NCBI GenBank assembly: GCA_011009095.1
Contig: VTPC01007218.1
Coordinates: 97,160 to 161,159 of the forward strand
Source of the DNA: Ignelater luminosus
Taxonomy: Eukaryota > Arthropoda > Insecta > Coleoptera > Elateridae
DNA: 64,000 bases
Direction of reading: 5' to 3'
The notes below the pieces were generated by a model that was given only the letters and a program-made list of their open reading frames with translations, did not search any database and was not told where the DNA came from. Shown here piece by piece: positions 14,601 through 25,327 of this stretch. The position numbers and the translations under genes are program-made. The number at the start of each line of letters is the position of its first letter. Position 1 is the stretch's first letter.

Positions 14601-17600
14601 AGTTGACTCTTGTGTACACAACTTTCAATTTTGAGATCGTTGCTCTACCAGGCTGCAACCAAATAAAATCGTATTTCCAACACCAATGATAGCATTGTAT
14701 CAATGACTTAATCAAGGTTATAACCTCATATTGACTATATCACGAACATTTGCATAAAATCGATACAGATGCACAGATGTCACTTGGTTGGATAGTTTTC
14801 TGAAGCTCTGACTTGGAAAATTAAAGTTAACAAAATAAAGTGCAATACTGTTGCTTGATTGTTGTAGGAATTCATATGAAAAACTAATTATACCTTTAAT
14901 TTTTTTAATCTGTGTTTGGATCTTTAGTACAAATAAGGTCTTAGCTGATAATGAACTCTTAATATCCCTTTTTTCTTTGTTCTTTCTGGATTAAACTTGA
15001 ATGTAATGTAATTTTTATGTGTACACTTAATCCTTCTAAAAACCCTAAAGGTGAATTTCTATTTGCATAACTTCAGATTGTGAGTAATATGAAGAAATTC
15101 AAAAAGATACAAGATTGAAACGAGATAATCTTATCTCCTTCTAACTGCTAGTAGTTGAAAAGATCTTGCCGTTCTCTAATTCATAGAAATCTGTTAAATA
15201 AATTTCTTACATCAAGGGTCCCTGGTTTTACCTATTGTGAGACGCACTGCATAATTGACGTTTTTATCATATGTATTTGTACTGTATTGTGTTAGATTGA
15301 TGGTGTGTGTGATAAATTATCCTTTATTTTCCTGATTATTATTATTTTGTTTAGTTTGGTTGATAAGTATTAGTTGTTGATCCTAAAATACAAATATACA
15401 TAAAAAACCTTGCTTATTATAATGAAATAGGTGATTTAAAAATCACTGAAAGCATGTGGGCTTAGATAAAATATGTCACAGGCTCCTTATGGCGTTACGT
15501 GAGGGCTTCAATGTCATTGTCAGGTTACATGCCACCACTGTGCGATCCAACTGATGGTCACCTCTTGCTTGATGGAGGCTACACTAATAACTTACCAGGT
15601 AAATCTGTAAATATTAAAAGGCACTTAGTTACTTAGAAATGTATCGATGTGAACGAAGGTAAGTCTGTATCTTTTATTCATTTTATTGCCTCAACGCAGT
15701 AGTGTGGTCCCTAGAGTCTCCTAAACAAAGGTAACCAATCACAATGTGGCTCTGAATGTTGATGGTACTTTTTAAATCTGTTTTTTAGGGATATGTATGT
15801 GCTGTAGTAAATACTATTTTTTCAAGAAATCTGAGTATTTGTATCAACTTTTCTTATCAAGAAAACTGCGCTGAACAACATATAGTTATTTTTTTGAATC
15901 TCTTTTGTTTTATTTATAATAATTATTTTTTTATTTTAATGCATTTAGCTTTGATATGATTTTTAATTGATAGGAAATACTGTTTTTAAAAAAGTCAATG
16001 AGAGAAAATTTTCTTGTCCAAGTAAAATAATTAGTGCATTAAATAACATTAAATTTTATTGTTACTAACATATCATTTTATATGTTATTTAATTACATCT
16101 GTTATTATTACATAGATATTTTTTGTTTATTTTACTGTTATTGTTGTTAGTATGTTCCAGCAAATAAATTCAAATGAGAATCCTTGATAACAAAACAAGA
16201 AATGTAAATGTAATGAATGCATTTCAATTAAGGTAGTTCGTCAGTCAAATGAAAATAGTGAAGGTGGAATTTCATTGTGACAAATGATTGCTACACATAT
16301 GCTGTATTTGCAACTACACTTTTCATTGGGCAATCAAGTCACAGACACAGTCATCTTGATTCTGAGCCATACCAATTATATTGCTAACAATAAAACACAT
16401 AGAACTTTCTCATAATTCATCATTCTAAATAAATGCTACATTTAGTTACAGCAACAAAATTCCACCTTAAAACTTTGTTTTAGTGCGCATATGTATCGAT
16501 ATTGTTTTACAAACACTTGAATTCTTTTAAAATATTTCAAATGAATTTTTTGTAAAGGTTGAATACGCCAAAACGTGGGCACTTAAAATTTTATTTTATA
16601 AAAAAAGCAGTTATTATTTGAACAAAAACAAGAGATACTTTATTTATTTATGATGTCTTTTACATGTGAACAATATTTGTTTACTCTAATTTACCAGCAT
16701 ACGTCACAGAATGTACTTTACGTCGTATACGACTTATTCGGGTTTGCACGTCCTCATCGCTGACTCTTTTTGTAGCCCATGACCAGGGTTTCTGTAGGTC
16801 AGCCACGGAATTTGCTTCTCCACCTTTCTTTTTTAATATGTATTTCATTATAGACCAATACCCTTCGATTGGTCCAAGTTCAGGACTGTTGGGGGGATTG
16901 CAGTCTTTGGGAACTACAACAACTCCATTTGCTCATACAACTCTTCCACTGATTTAGCAGAGTGGCAACTGGCTAAGTCTGGCCAAAACAATGGTTATGA
17001 CTTATGCTCTCGTAGAAAAGGCAGAAGCTGCTTTTGCAAGCATTCCGTTTTGTGAATTTCCTGGTTTATTGTTCCGGTGGTGATGAATGATAGACTTTTT
17101 TTTCCACAGCTACAAATAGCTTGCCAAAGTAAGTATTTTCTTGAATACTTGGACCTTTTTTTAAGTTTACAATCTTTTGGAGCATCTTTACGACTTTTGC
17201 TGGTGTAAAACTCGTGACCCGGAATTTGCTTTGATATAAGTTTCGTCATCCATCACCATGCATTCATATCTTGTTAAAAAATTTTTTGTGCAATTTCCTC
17301 GATCTACGTTTTGGCAGTTAAATTCTGTTTAGCATTACGATTGGGTGCAATTTGGGCCTTATAACTTTTTAAACTAGCTCTACTCCTAACTTTTTGTACA
17401 TATGATTGGAACATTTTTATCTTTTTAGCCACATCACGCGATGACAACTTGGGATTGGATACAAAAGCTGTAATAGGCGTTGTTCCTTCTTTTTGTCCTT
17501 CACTCCTTGTTTTCCTCCGCTTCCTGGTTTCCTTTCCACTGTTAAACGGTCTCGAAACGTTTTTAAAACAGAACAAGCAGTTGATTGAGGATAATTTAAC

Positions 17601-20462
17601 TTTCCTGCTAGTGCTTTATAACTCATTAGAAGATTTTTAGTGTTTTCATGCAAGATAATTTCACGTAGCTGAAGTTGACGGCTTGCCATGTTAACAACGA
17701 ATGAACAACAAAAAATATCAATTGTCACATTTTGTTTCTATGGGTACTAGATATATTTTGTCAAAATAAAAAACAACCTGTCTCGTATCTTAGCACTAGT
17801 AAGTTCTTATTCGTGCCCAGGTTTTGGCGTGTTCAACCTTTATACAGGGTGTAAAGGAAATGGCGGAAAAAATTTCAGTACGTTATTCTACGGTAAAAAA
17901 TAAACAGAAAACCTCTATACCATTTTGCTGTTAACACTATCTTGAAGAAGTTATTGGAAGTCGTCAATTGCTTAGTTGATTCCGGATTCTTAATAAATAC
18001 AACAAAATATTAATGTTTAAAGAGAGTTTAAATGTAAAAAACACTAATTACGTACCGTTTATAGTTTTTTTGTACTAGTGTATTAGTAATCCACTTATTA
18101 AAATGGTAAATTCCTTACAAGAAATGCCTTTTGAAAATATTGCAACATTACACATTACTAACAATGGTAACTAAGAGACGAGATTGCAAGCACAACTTGC
18201 ATACTCACTCCTTTAAACGTACCGCGTTGTCAAATTTAAAAAGTTTAAATTGCTAATATTTTGAAAAATAGGCAGTTAAGGCCAAAATGGTATAGGAATT
18301 TTTTTTCTTATTTTTGAGCACAGAATAACGTACTGTAGTTTTTTTTTTTTTGCCATTTCCTTTACACCCTGTATACAAATAATATTTTGTTAATCATGAT
18401 GGTTAATCAAGCATCAGGGACAGGGATATAGAGGGAGGGGAGAGACACAGGCATAGCTTTTTAAACACCCTCTATCTTGGAAATGGTGCATTTCTGTATG
18501 AATAATTTTTACTATCTGTCTATGGAACACGTCCTGGAAATTATTGCATTTATTTCCAAAACACTGTAAATACTATTCTCCCTTTACTGATGAACAATCT
18601 TAATAGAAGAAATTCCTAATTTTAAGGTTTTCATAAGATAATTTGTTGTAAAGTCTTAGAAAGTTAATATTTCTAAAAACATTCACATCTTCAAGAAGCT
18701 AAAACTGGAAAAGGAATAGCTTTAAATTTATTATTTAATTAATCAACAGATCTTAGAAAATCATAAATTCATCAAAAGTTTTCTCTAATAAAAAAAATAT
18801 CATATATAGTCTCTTTTAAATTAGTAGTATAGATTATGTGACAGGTCGTTTATGGAGATATGTGCGGGGTAGTATGTCGATTGTCGGCATATTTCCCCCG
18901 ATGTGCGACACGTCAGATGGACACATGCTTGTGGATGGCTGCTACATAAATAATGTGCCAGGTAAACTCTAGTTGGAGATCCTTGTATTTTAATAGTAAT
19001 AGTTTTTTTCAGGTATGTAATAACTGTCTTTTCTTGGCTTTAAGTGCTTATTAATTTTGTTTTTTTTTGACTGCTGTGTTCTTTTCAACTCATGTATAAA
19101 GTTAATGTTTTCTCTGTTTATTCTTATATACTTTTTATCAAATCAAATATTTTGATCACTGATTTGAAAAAGAATGCAGTTAATTTGAAATGTATTAAAA
19201 TATAACTTTACTAATGTTCTTATGTGTTATAGCTGATGTAATGAGAAGTTTAGGAGCAAATCATATTCTTGCTATTGATGTGGGATCAGTCGATGATCAA
19301 GATCTGACAAATTATGGAGATGATTTGTCAGGATGGTGGTTACTGTGGAAACGATGGAACCCTTTTACATCGAATGTGAAAGTGCCAAATTTACCTGATA
19401 TTCAGTCACGATTAGCATATGTCAGTTGTGTTAGACAGTTAGAGGTAATTATTCTTGTGTATAATAGCCAGTTTCTTTGAGGAAATTATAATTTCTAGGA
19501 AGTGAAAAATAGTGATTATTGTGAATACATTCGTCCACCTATTGATCAATACAGAACATTACAGTTTGGAAGTTTTGATGAAATCAAAGAGGTTGGATAT
19601 CGACATGGTAAAACATACTTTGAAGGACAATTGCGAGCTGGTTTACTGCCATTATTTAAAAGCCATACAACTGATGGGAGTAGATTCAATCAACAACAGC
19701 ATACTAATCCTTGTTATACATTTACAGACTTAGCTCAAATGGTTTGTAAAGTATCAAGGTCAGTTACTAATAACAAATAAAAAAATTGTAATTATAACCA
19801 TAATTATTGTTTAGGACGTATGAAGATGAAACTTCTAGTTCTTCATCAGATTATGAAGAGGATTACGAAGAAGGACATGGATATGCTTCTGAGCCTTCTG
19901 TTGGTATCTTAGATGTAAGATTTCATTTCATCTAACAAAAAGCTTATTTTATTAAAAATATGCATGCATTAATACTTTTCAGTTCAATCCTAATGGTAAT
20001 TCGGCTTGGAGTGGGTCTCCCACAACTTTATAGCTACCTTTCTATTATAACATTTTTATGTTCTGTGCTAACAGTTTTTGTGGTAACACCAACTACATGT
20101 CTCTTTACTTACTTTACTCAATATGTGCCAGTCTCACAATAAACATTACTGTAAGAAACTACACTTCTGTTCTTTTAATCTGATTTTAATTGCAATAAAA
20201 GTCTGTTTTTGCTCATTTCTATTTTATTTTGCTTTATGTGATGGGAAAGGTAATAACAACATAGAATCATTGCAATTATAATTTTTCACATACTAGGATA
20301 ATAGATTTGTTTAATACAAAACTATATTTATATTCCATTTTTTAGCGTGGTACCAATCCATTACTACATAGTAGAAGAACTGGCGGATCTCTCTCATTAT
20401 CTGAAAATGAGCTTGAATCCGATTTTGATTTAGCTCCAACTGAAGATGTTGTGACAAGTTAA
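5674..20462 (+). CDS. sws: Swiss cheese / neuropathy target esterase (PNPLA6/7-type lysophospholipase)
   Basis: Each transcript has 21 exons: 5674-5778, 5922-6003, 6058-6269, 6319-6505, 6671-6816, 6869-7078, 7136-7390, 7451-7654, 7717-7922, 8583-8838, 8890-9046, 9104-9268, 9328-9560, 9611-9793, 9848-10123, 10178-10364, then 15482-15598 or 18845-18961, then 19233-19444, 19499-19758, 19815-19914 and 20346-20462. All phases agree and give 1289 residues. The order is an N-terminal membrane helix (about 36-57), cyclic-nucleotide-binding-like domains (about 150-300, 440-545 and 575-680), and a patatin domain with GGGGARG oxyanion loop (902-908), GVSIG nucleophile serine S932 and catalytic D1052. 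The family is an ER membrane serine hydrolase that degrades phosphatidylcholine and lysophosphatidylcholine; fly mutants show neurodegeneration. The two alternative exons over the catalytic Asp are unusual. The exon 3 acceptor was chosen because it alone keeps the frame; the exon 7 donor at 7390 could instead be 7399. Confidence 0.96.
11316..11373. mobile_element. Possible pogo/Tigger-type transposon terminus
   Basis: The stretch reads, on the minus strand, like the ends of pogo/Tigger elements: a start near TACTGTAGAACCTTG, then a TTAAGTCGG-type step and a TTAACTCGGG step. No partner terminus or transposase is visible. The call rests on resemblance only. Confidence 0.35.
12808..13037. mobile_element. 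Short inverted-repeat element in sws intron 16
   Basis: The left end (GAAGAGTACAGGGGAAAAAC) is the inverted match of the right end (GTTTTCTCCCTGTACTCTTC, with one or two differences), 230 bases apart. The arms also share ATCTAAGTCACT-like internal motifs. Non-coding, hence a MITE-like insertion. Confidence 0.7.
13670..14016. mobile_element. Short inverted-repeat element in sws intron 16
   Basis: AGTAGTTTCCAAATCTCGTG at the left is repeated in inverted orientation at the right end (GTGTCACGAGATTTGGAAAC and onward). The pairing covers about 25 bases with no mismatch visible. The 350-base interior is non-coding. The target-site duplication is unclear. Confidence 0.7.
15482..15598 (+). CDS. sws: sws alternative exon A (canonical, DGG catalytic motif)
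   Basis: This is a 117-base exon with acceptor AG at 15480-15481 and donor GTAAAT after 15598. It enters in phase 1 (completing a Gly codon begun in the exon ending at 10364) and leaves in phase 1. It encodes the segment running from [20 protein letters not shown] to the [12 protein letters not shown] motif, very close to the canonical PNPLA6/sws sequence. D1052 within DGG is the second member of the Ser-Asp dyad known for patatin-like hydrolases. A near-equivalent exon with identical length and phase follows 3.2 kb downstream, so this is probably the default member of a mutually exclusive pair. Confidence 0.93.
16261..16469. mobile_element. Possible short inverted-repeat element
   Basis: AAGGTGGAATTTCATTGTGA on the left resembles the inverse of the right end, ACAAAATTCCACCTT. 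Pairing is about 20 bases with mismatches and no clear target duplication, so this is tentative. Confidence 0.4.
16555..17840 (-). mobile_element. Decayed Tc1-like transposon (about DD37E) with transposase remnants
   Basis: The terminal inverted repeats start AAGGTTGAATACGCCAAAAC at the left, and the right end is its inverted match; the element is flanked by TA at 16553-16554 and 17841-17842. The minus strand holds a broken transposase. An N-terminal helix-turn-helix region starts with a Met at about 17689 and shifts frame near 17430. A middle part (17249-16995) contains [20 protein letters not shown], and a C-terminal part carries WPDLASCH and, after another frame change, NSPELGPIE. The spacing from the WPD Asp to the PIE Glu is about 37 residues, allowing for the indel. 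Such proteins catalyse cut-and-paste transposition; this copy cannot make one. Confidence 0.88.
17845..18371. mobile_element. MITE with long TACAGGGTG inverted repeats
   Basis: Ends read CAGGGTGTAAAGGAAATGGC at the left and the inverted equivalent (GCCATTTCCTTTACACCCTG) at the right. Pairing continues about 100 bases through ACGTTATTCT and TATACCATTTTG. TA flanks lie at 17843-17844 and 18372-18373. Its left TA directly abuts the TA of the neighbouring Tc1-like element, giving TATA. It has no coding capacity. Confidence 0.85.
18845..18961 (+). CDS. sws: sws alternative exon B (divergent copy, DGC catalytic motif)
   Basis: This 117-base exon has acceptor AG at 18843-18844 and donor GTAAAC after 18961, in the same 1-1 phase as exon A. 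It reads through without a stop and encodes the same segment with changes, from [20 protein letters not shown] to [12 protein letters not shown]. It shares 24 of 38 whole codons' residues with exon A. The catalytic Asp is kept but the following DGG becomes DGC, and Tyr-Met before the Pro-Pro becomes Ile-Phe. The open frame, matched phase and conserved WRYVR, PP, CD, DGH, DG and NN positions argue against a decayed duplicate. I infer mutually exclusive use; transcript data are needed to prove it. Confidence 0.85.
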
Positions 20463-22080
20463 AATAATAAACTTAATGTTATTAGTCTTATAGCATTTTG
20501 TAAATTATTTGGTAATGGAGTTCAATTGTTCCTCATACATCTGTCATTTATATTTTTGTAAATGATCTATTTATATGCACATGATGGTTAGTGTGAGGTA
20601 TTTTTGTTCATAGGGAAAGATGATAATGGTGGTTTTAGGAAATATGCAGCAAATACCTTATAGTAGAGAACAAAAATAGGTGTGATGTATCATAATACAT
20701 TCTATACATGTATTGTTAGTGTGTTTAATATCGGTTTGCTAAAGTTGGCTGGTTTCATGTTCTGTACATTTTCTTTGAGATCAATACAAACACTTGATAA
20801 ATCAAAATATATGTATTTAGAAAAGTAGATACATTCATAAAAAAATATAAAAGGTAAATGGAATGATCAAATCACATCTTTCACATATTTCATTACTAGA
20901 CTAAAGAAAATATAGATAAAAACCAGTAATAACAATTTAATAAAATATTGCGTGAATATAACTTGAGAACTTAATTTTGATAATTACTTTATTATAATAA
21001 AAATGACTAGAATTTGAAGACAACACAATTCTTAATATCGTAAAATTACCAAAGTGTTATATAAGTGTGATATTGTTGGTATGTTAGTTGTATGATATTA
21101 TTGGTTTATTTGTACATAGATTTAATCGAGGTATTTAAATTTGAGAATGCAGATTCCATGACTTTTTCATGGTAATAGTAATATAGTTGTAGTAGTAACA
21201 TTAGATTATTATTAAGTAATAACTCAGGAATTTATTATGCAAGAAAGTAACTATTATACTTAACCAGTATTTTTAACAGCGAAGAAATCATAGTATAATA
21301 AGTGTAATAATAATTGCTATAAAATTTCTAGAAAAGTGCTTTGCAAAAAAATAATTAATCGCTGCATATTAAATTCAGTTTATCTCACACCCATTCACTT
21401 TAATTTCAAATTAATCTCTTGATAAATTATTTTTTCAGTTAAAAAAATTCTATTTATACAATAGTTCTATAAAAATCGTACGCTTATTTTTTTTTTATTA
21501 GGGCAAGTTATTAAGATTATATAATTACAATCTCTATAACCAACAAAGAATATTTTGATAAGTAAAAATAATAAACTTCCAAAATGATAATTTTGGTTAG
21601 GGATCATAACATAAATTGAAAAACTCAAGTGTTATTTAAAATAATCTTAGTGTTAAGGTATTTTGTTGTTTTAATAAGGGGTTATATTAATTTATTTTGT
21701 ATAAAATAAATCTGTGCTTTTCATGTGCAACAAAATTTTGATTTAGATATTTTAAATCATTTTCTAAGCTTTATTAGTTTTCTTGTATATGTAAAAAATT
21801 CCTCAATAAAATGATTTGTTTTTTTTTAAATTTTTATTAAAGGACCTGCCAGCATACCAATAAATTGTAATTAGGTAATTAAATTTGTCATGATAACTGT
21901 ACTATTGAAATTATGGAATATCCATAGCAAATAACAAAATGAGCAATAAACCCATGTGGTATGAAATCTATCAATCAGAGTGCTCTAACAAAAAAAAATT
22001 GCACAACTGATATAGTAACTACCATAAACAGAAATTTACTATTGTTAAAAATCTCCACATATTATGAAGTATTTGAAAAC
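20463..22080 (+). other. sws 3' untranslated region and AT-rich downstream DNA
   Basis: Very AT-rich and free of recognisable coding sequence. A good polyadenylation signal (CAATAAAATG) lies near 21805, which would give a 3' UTR of about 1.35 kb. Earlier cleavage sites are possible. Beyond it I see nothing specific. Confidence 0.5.
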
Positions 22081-22089
22081 AAACAAAAC

Positions 22090-23080
22090 AGAACTACGTA
22101 CATGGGTTTTTTAAAGCCAGATCTTCCACTACAAATCTGAGGATCTTTCAGAACTCTCTTATTCATATTTTGGAAGGAGCTTGTGTGGTGTATCATCTTG
22201 CAGAATCAGTGTAAAAAGAGGTGTGCCACAAGGTTCACATTTAGGACCTGTATTATTTTAATTTTTATTAATAACATTGCGTTTGTTTTCAAAAATTGTA
22301 GATGTATGCTGTATGATGATGACTAGTGTTAACTAAAGAAGATTGTTCACCAACCCAATCAGACTCGGATAGTTTAGTTGAGTAGTGTAATTTAAATAAA
22401 TTAAATTTAAATGTTAAAAGGTGTAAGGTGTTTAAGTTTTATTGATCAATAAAACCCATCTATTTTAACTACAAAATTAATGGCGAAACCCTTGAATCAT
22501 TGAAGATAATTAACGATTGTTGATCAGAGACTTCTTTCAACAAACACATCAAAAATATTTCACTTAAAACATCCAAAATGCTAGGTTTCCATTGTAGAAC
22601 ATGCGCTAAGGTGAAAGCTATTAACATTTTATAAAATTCATTAGTTCATAATCTTTTAGAGTACAACTGTATAGTCATTGAAGGCATGTGCAGAATAGTT
22701 TCTATACATTTATTCTGTACATGCAACTCATTTGTATTCCATATATTGACTTAGACCATAAAACACATATTTTACTTGTAGGATTAATTAGTTTAAAATG
22801 TCATAAAGAATACCTAACGGTGTTTCTTTACACAAACTCAACGAGTTAGTAGATTGTGCTGAATGCATAAGTCAAATTAATTTCTATAGTCCTCAAAAGG
22901 CAGATTAGAAATGTTCTGTTATTAAGGGAAGGATATCAGCAAACTAATTACAGTTTTTACCAGTTTCCTGGACAGGCTAATGTGCTGGAGGTACATTTGA
23001 TTTGGGAAATGAACTGCAAGTCAAACTTGTGGACACAAAAACAACAACTGACTGCACATTTATTGCTCCTGGAATGTTGT
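22090..23080 (+). mobile_element. Jockey-type LINE remnant (3' half of reverse transcriptase)
   Basis: In shifting frames the plus strand gives RGVPQGSHLGPVLF near 22216-22258, then a degraded ADD-like region, then WCNLNKLNLNVKRCKVFKFY near 22385-22440 and INGETLESLKI after it. It ends with RQIRNVLLLREGYQQTNYSF near 22905-22955, the usual jockey/R1 C-terminal block. Stops and frameshifts throughout show it is dead. The 5' part is missing (5' truncation is usual for LINEs). Confidence 0.8.
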
Positions 23081-25327
23081 GTGAGATCTCTAAGAAACAC
23101 AAAGGAATCAATTTTTTCTAAATTATCAAAACGGAAAATGCTTTAAACAAGTCATCAGGATTAATAACATAAGCAATCAGTCTAAAGTAATTGCCTGCTA
23201 CTTGTTTTCAACTATTAGAAGCCATTACTTGTTGATGTGGATAATGACTCTTGACAGCTAAATACTTGGGTGGTTGGAAATTAACTCAGTAATGGAAAGT
23301 TTCATGAAACACCCTTTGAATAAACTTGACAATACTATTTTCAGTTTGATTCAAAACAAAACAGTTGCAATACAGTTTGAATTTACCAATTATTTAGAAA
23401 ATAATTTAGATTTAGAACAAGTTACAAATGAACAAATACTACTTGTAGAAATTGTAACTTCAACAATTAAACTTCTATAGTTGAAAAATAGATATCAAAC
23501 TTTTTCTCAGTATTTTTGTAATTTATTAAAGTACAAAATAAATTCTAATAAAAATTTGATGATTCTTAATAATCTTCAAACTTTAGCTGCCTATATTAAA
23601 CTCAAGCAATGTTAGAAAAAAAGATAAAATAACTTGTAGTTCAACATATCACATCATCAAATCACAATGTATCACAGGTACAGAGAACACCCTGTATAAT
23701 CAAAAGTACTTTTAAAACATGCAGAATGCATTTCCCTACAACTTTTTTTCATCAAGATTATTGATATCTTGACCACAATGCACCTGGAAGTTAATATGTC
23801 TGAGCAAATCTCAAAGGCCAGTAACTTTTTAACTAAGACGAATCAACCATAGCTTCCACTTGAAAAACTACTTGTCTAGTCATCACGAATTTATCTTATC
23901 AATTTGTCAATGGACTAACTGACCAATAGACCACTTGTAAACAAGCTTTGGTTTTTACACATAAAAATATTAAATTGTCAGTAGTTGTATACCATTGTAA
24001 AAGTCTGCAATTGAAATAGATCGAAACAGAAAACGAAATCAATCAGAAAACTGGGGAAGGAAAAATAGTAATTAAAAAAAGTATACATATTCACAAGAGC
24101 ACTGGTATAAACACAAGCAAAAAAATAATGAGGCTTGAAAAGAAGTTTACAAAAGGTATAAAGTAAAAAAAAAAGTAACGTTCCTATTCATACTACGATC
24201 TACTTTTCTCAATATTATTTCAAGATTAATTCAGTAATTTAGTTTATGGATAACTAATATAGTTACTCACAAGAAACCACCCTATTTCAAATATATTCAA
24301 ACAGTAACCATAAAAATCGGTAAAGAAATAGCTATGATAGGATTAGTATTATTATATAAACACCCTTTTTAGTAGTTGTGTTGTTTACCATGAACATGCA
24401 AAGTTATATATTTTATTAAAGAAGAAATTTAGTATAAACTTTGTAACTGTTCGGATAGATTTGGAATAGAGTATATTTCTCTTTAATAACACAACAGAAT
24501 ATGAAATAGATGTGGAAAAAGATGGAGTTACACTCAAAAAGCACTGTAGGTAGTTCTAGTAGAGGTGATTGTGAAGTAAGGCCCCGAGAAGAACTAGACT
24601 AGGACCTAGTGCTTAAACAATATTACTTTGAGGACACACCTATGTGGGATGAGGATGCTGTAGATATATGCATGCTACTTTTATCTACACCAGTCTAGTT
24701 AGATAGTATTCTCTCCTAATAATTTCTTTATTTTTTTATATTTGACTAAAAATATATCTGAAAATGCAATTGTGAGGCAAGTAAATTATTATCAAGAATA
24801 TACCTCAAAAAGTTCTCATGTCTAATTAACATACAACTGAAAAGCAAACTAACAAAAACGAAAAAGAGGCAAAGAAGCATGTCATTGCAGCAGTAGCTGG
24901 TAATGTTTCTGAACAACCGTTCCCTAAACAGCAATGCTGAACAAGTGCTCGCAATCATCTGTTGGGTGTTGTAGTCGGTGGTAAAATATATGTTGTATTT
25001 TATCAGCATTAAAACTTTATCTCATTTTTTTTGACAAGGTTTGTATTCATTGGGGTTGTGTGGAATATTGATATTATAAAGAATTACTTTTGCTGTTTCC
25101 TAACATTTTGATTCCCTAAAAGTGATCATTACTACTACATATGAGAAGAATATGTAGCTACAAGTGTAAAAACAAAAATAGAACACATAGACCATATACT
25201 TAAGGAATATCAACTTTTAATGGAAATTCTACAATATTAGGAAAACAATAAAAAGAAGAACGTCACAAAATCATGAAGATAGAGAAATTGCTGCAAGAAA
25301 ACTTAGAACTTGACATAAAAAAGATTC
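23081..25327. other. Intergenic AT-rich region
   Basis: No gene was recognised. An inverted ACACCCTGTA transposon end lies at about 23687-23696 without a visible partner. A 68-residue open frame (23274-23480) has no recognisable domain or splice context. The rest is featureless to my reading. Confidence 0.5.

Larger units (their letters stand above)
10365..15481 (+). other. sws intron 16 (5.1 kb) before the alternative exon pair
   Basis: No exon or further copy of the alternative cassette was seen by eye. The intron holds at least two short inverted-repeat elements (about 12808-13037 and 13670-14016) and a probable pogo/Tigger-like terminus near 11316-11373. The rest is AT-rich sequence with no recognised feature. 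Confidence 0.7.
15599..18844 (+). other. sws intron between alternative exons A and B
   Basis: This 3.2 kb intron separates the two alternative exons. It contains a decayed Tc1-like transposon (16555-17840), an inverted-repeat element directly adjacent to it (17845-18371) and a possible third short element (16261-16469). It is far longer than the 50-60 base minimum seen elsewhere in this gene, so simple steric blocking of the splice sites cannot explain exclusive use of A or B. Confidence 0.75.

Noticed and set aside
18845..18961. Exon B as a decayed duplicate exon
   Set aside because: Frame, phase, both splice sites and all key residues including the catalytic Asp are kept over 117 bases, which decay would not preserve.
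19960..20142. Hydrophobic 60-residue open frame near the end of sws
   Set aside because: It lies inside the last sws intron (19915-20345) and out of frame; no signal that it is translated.
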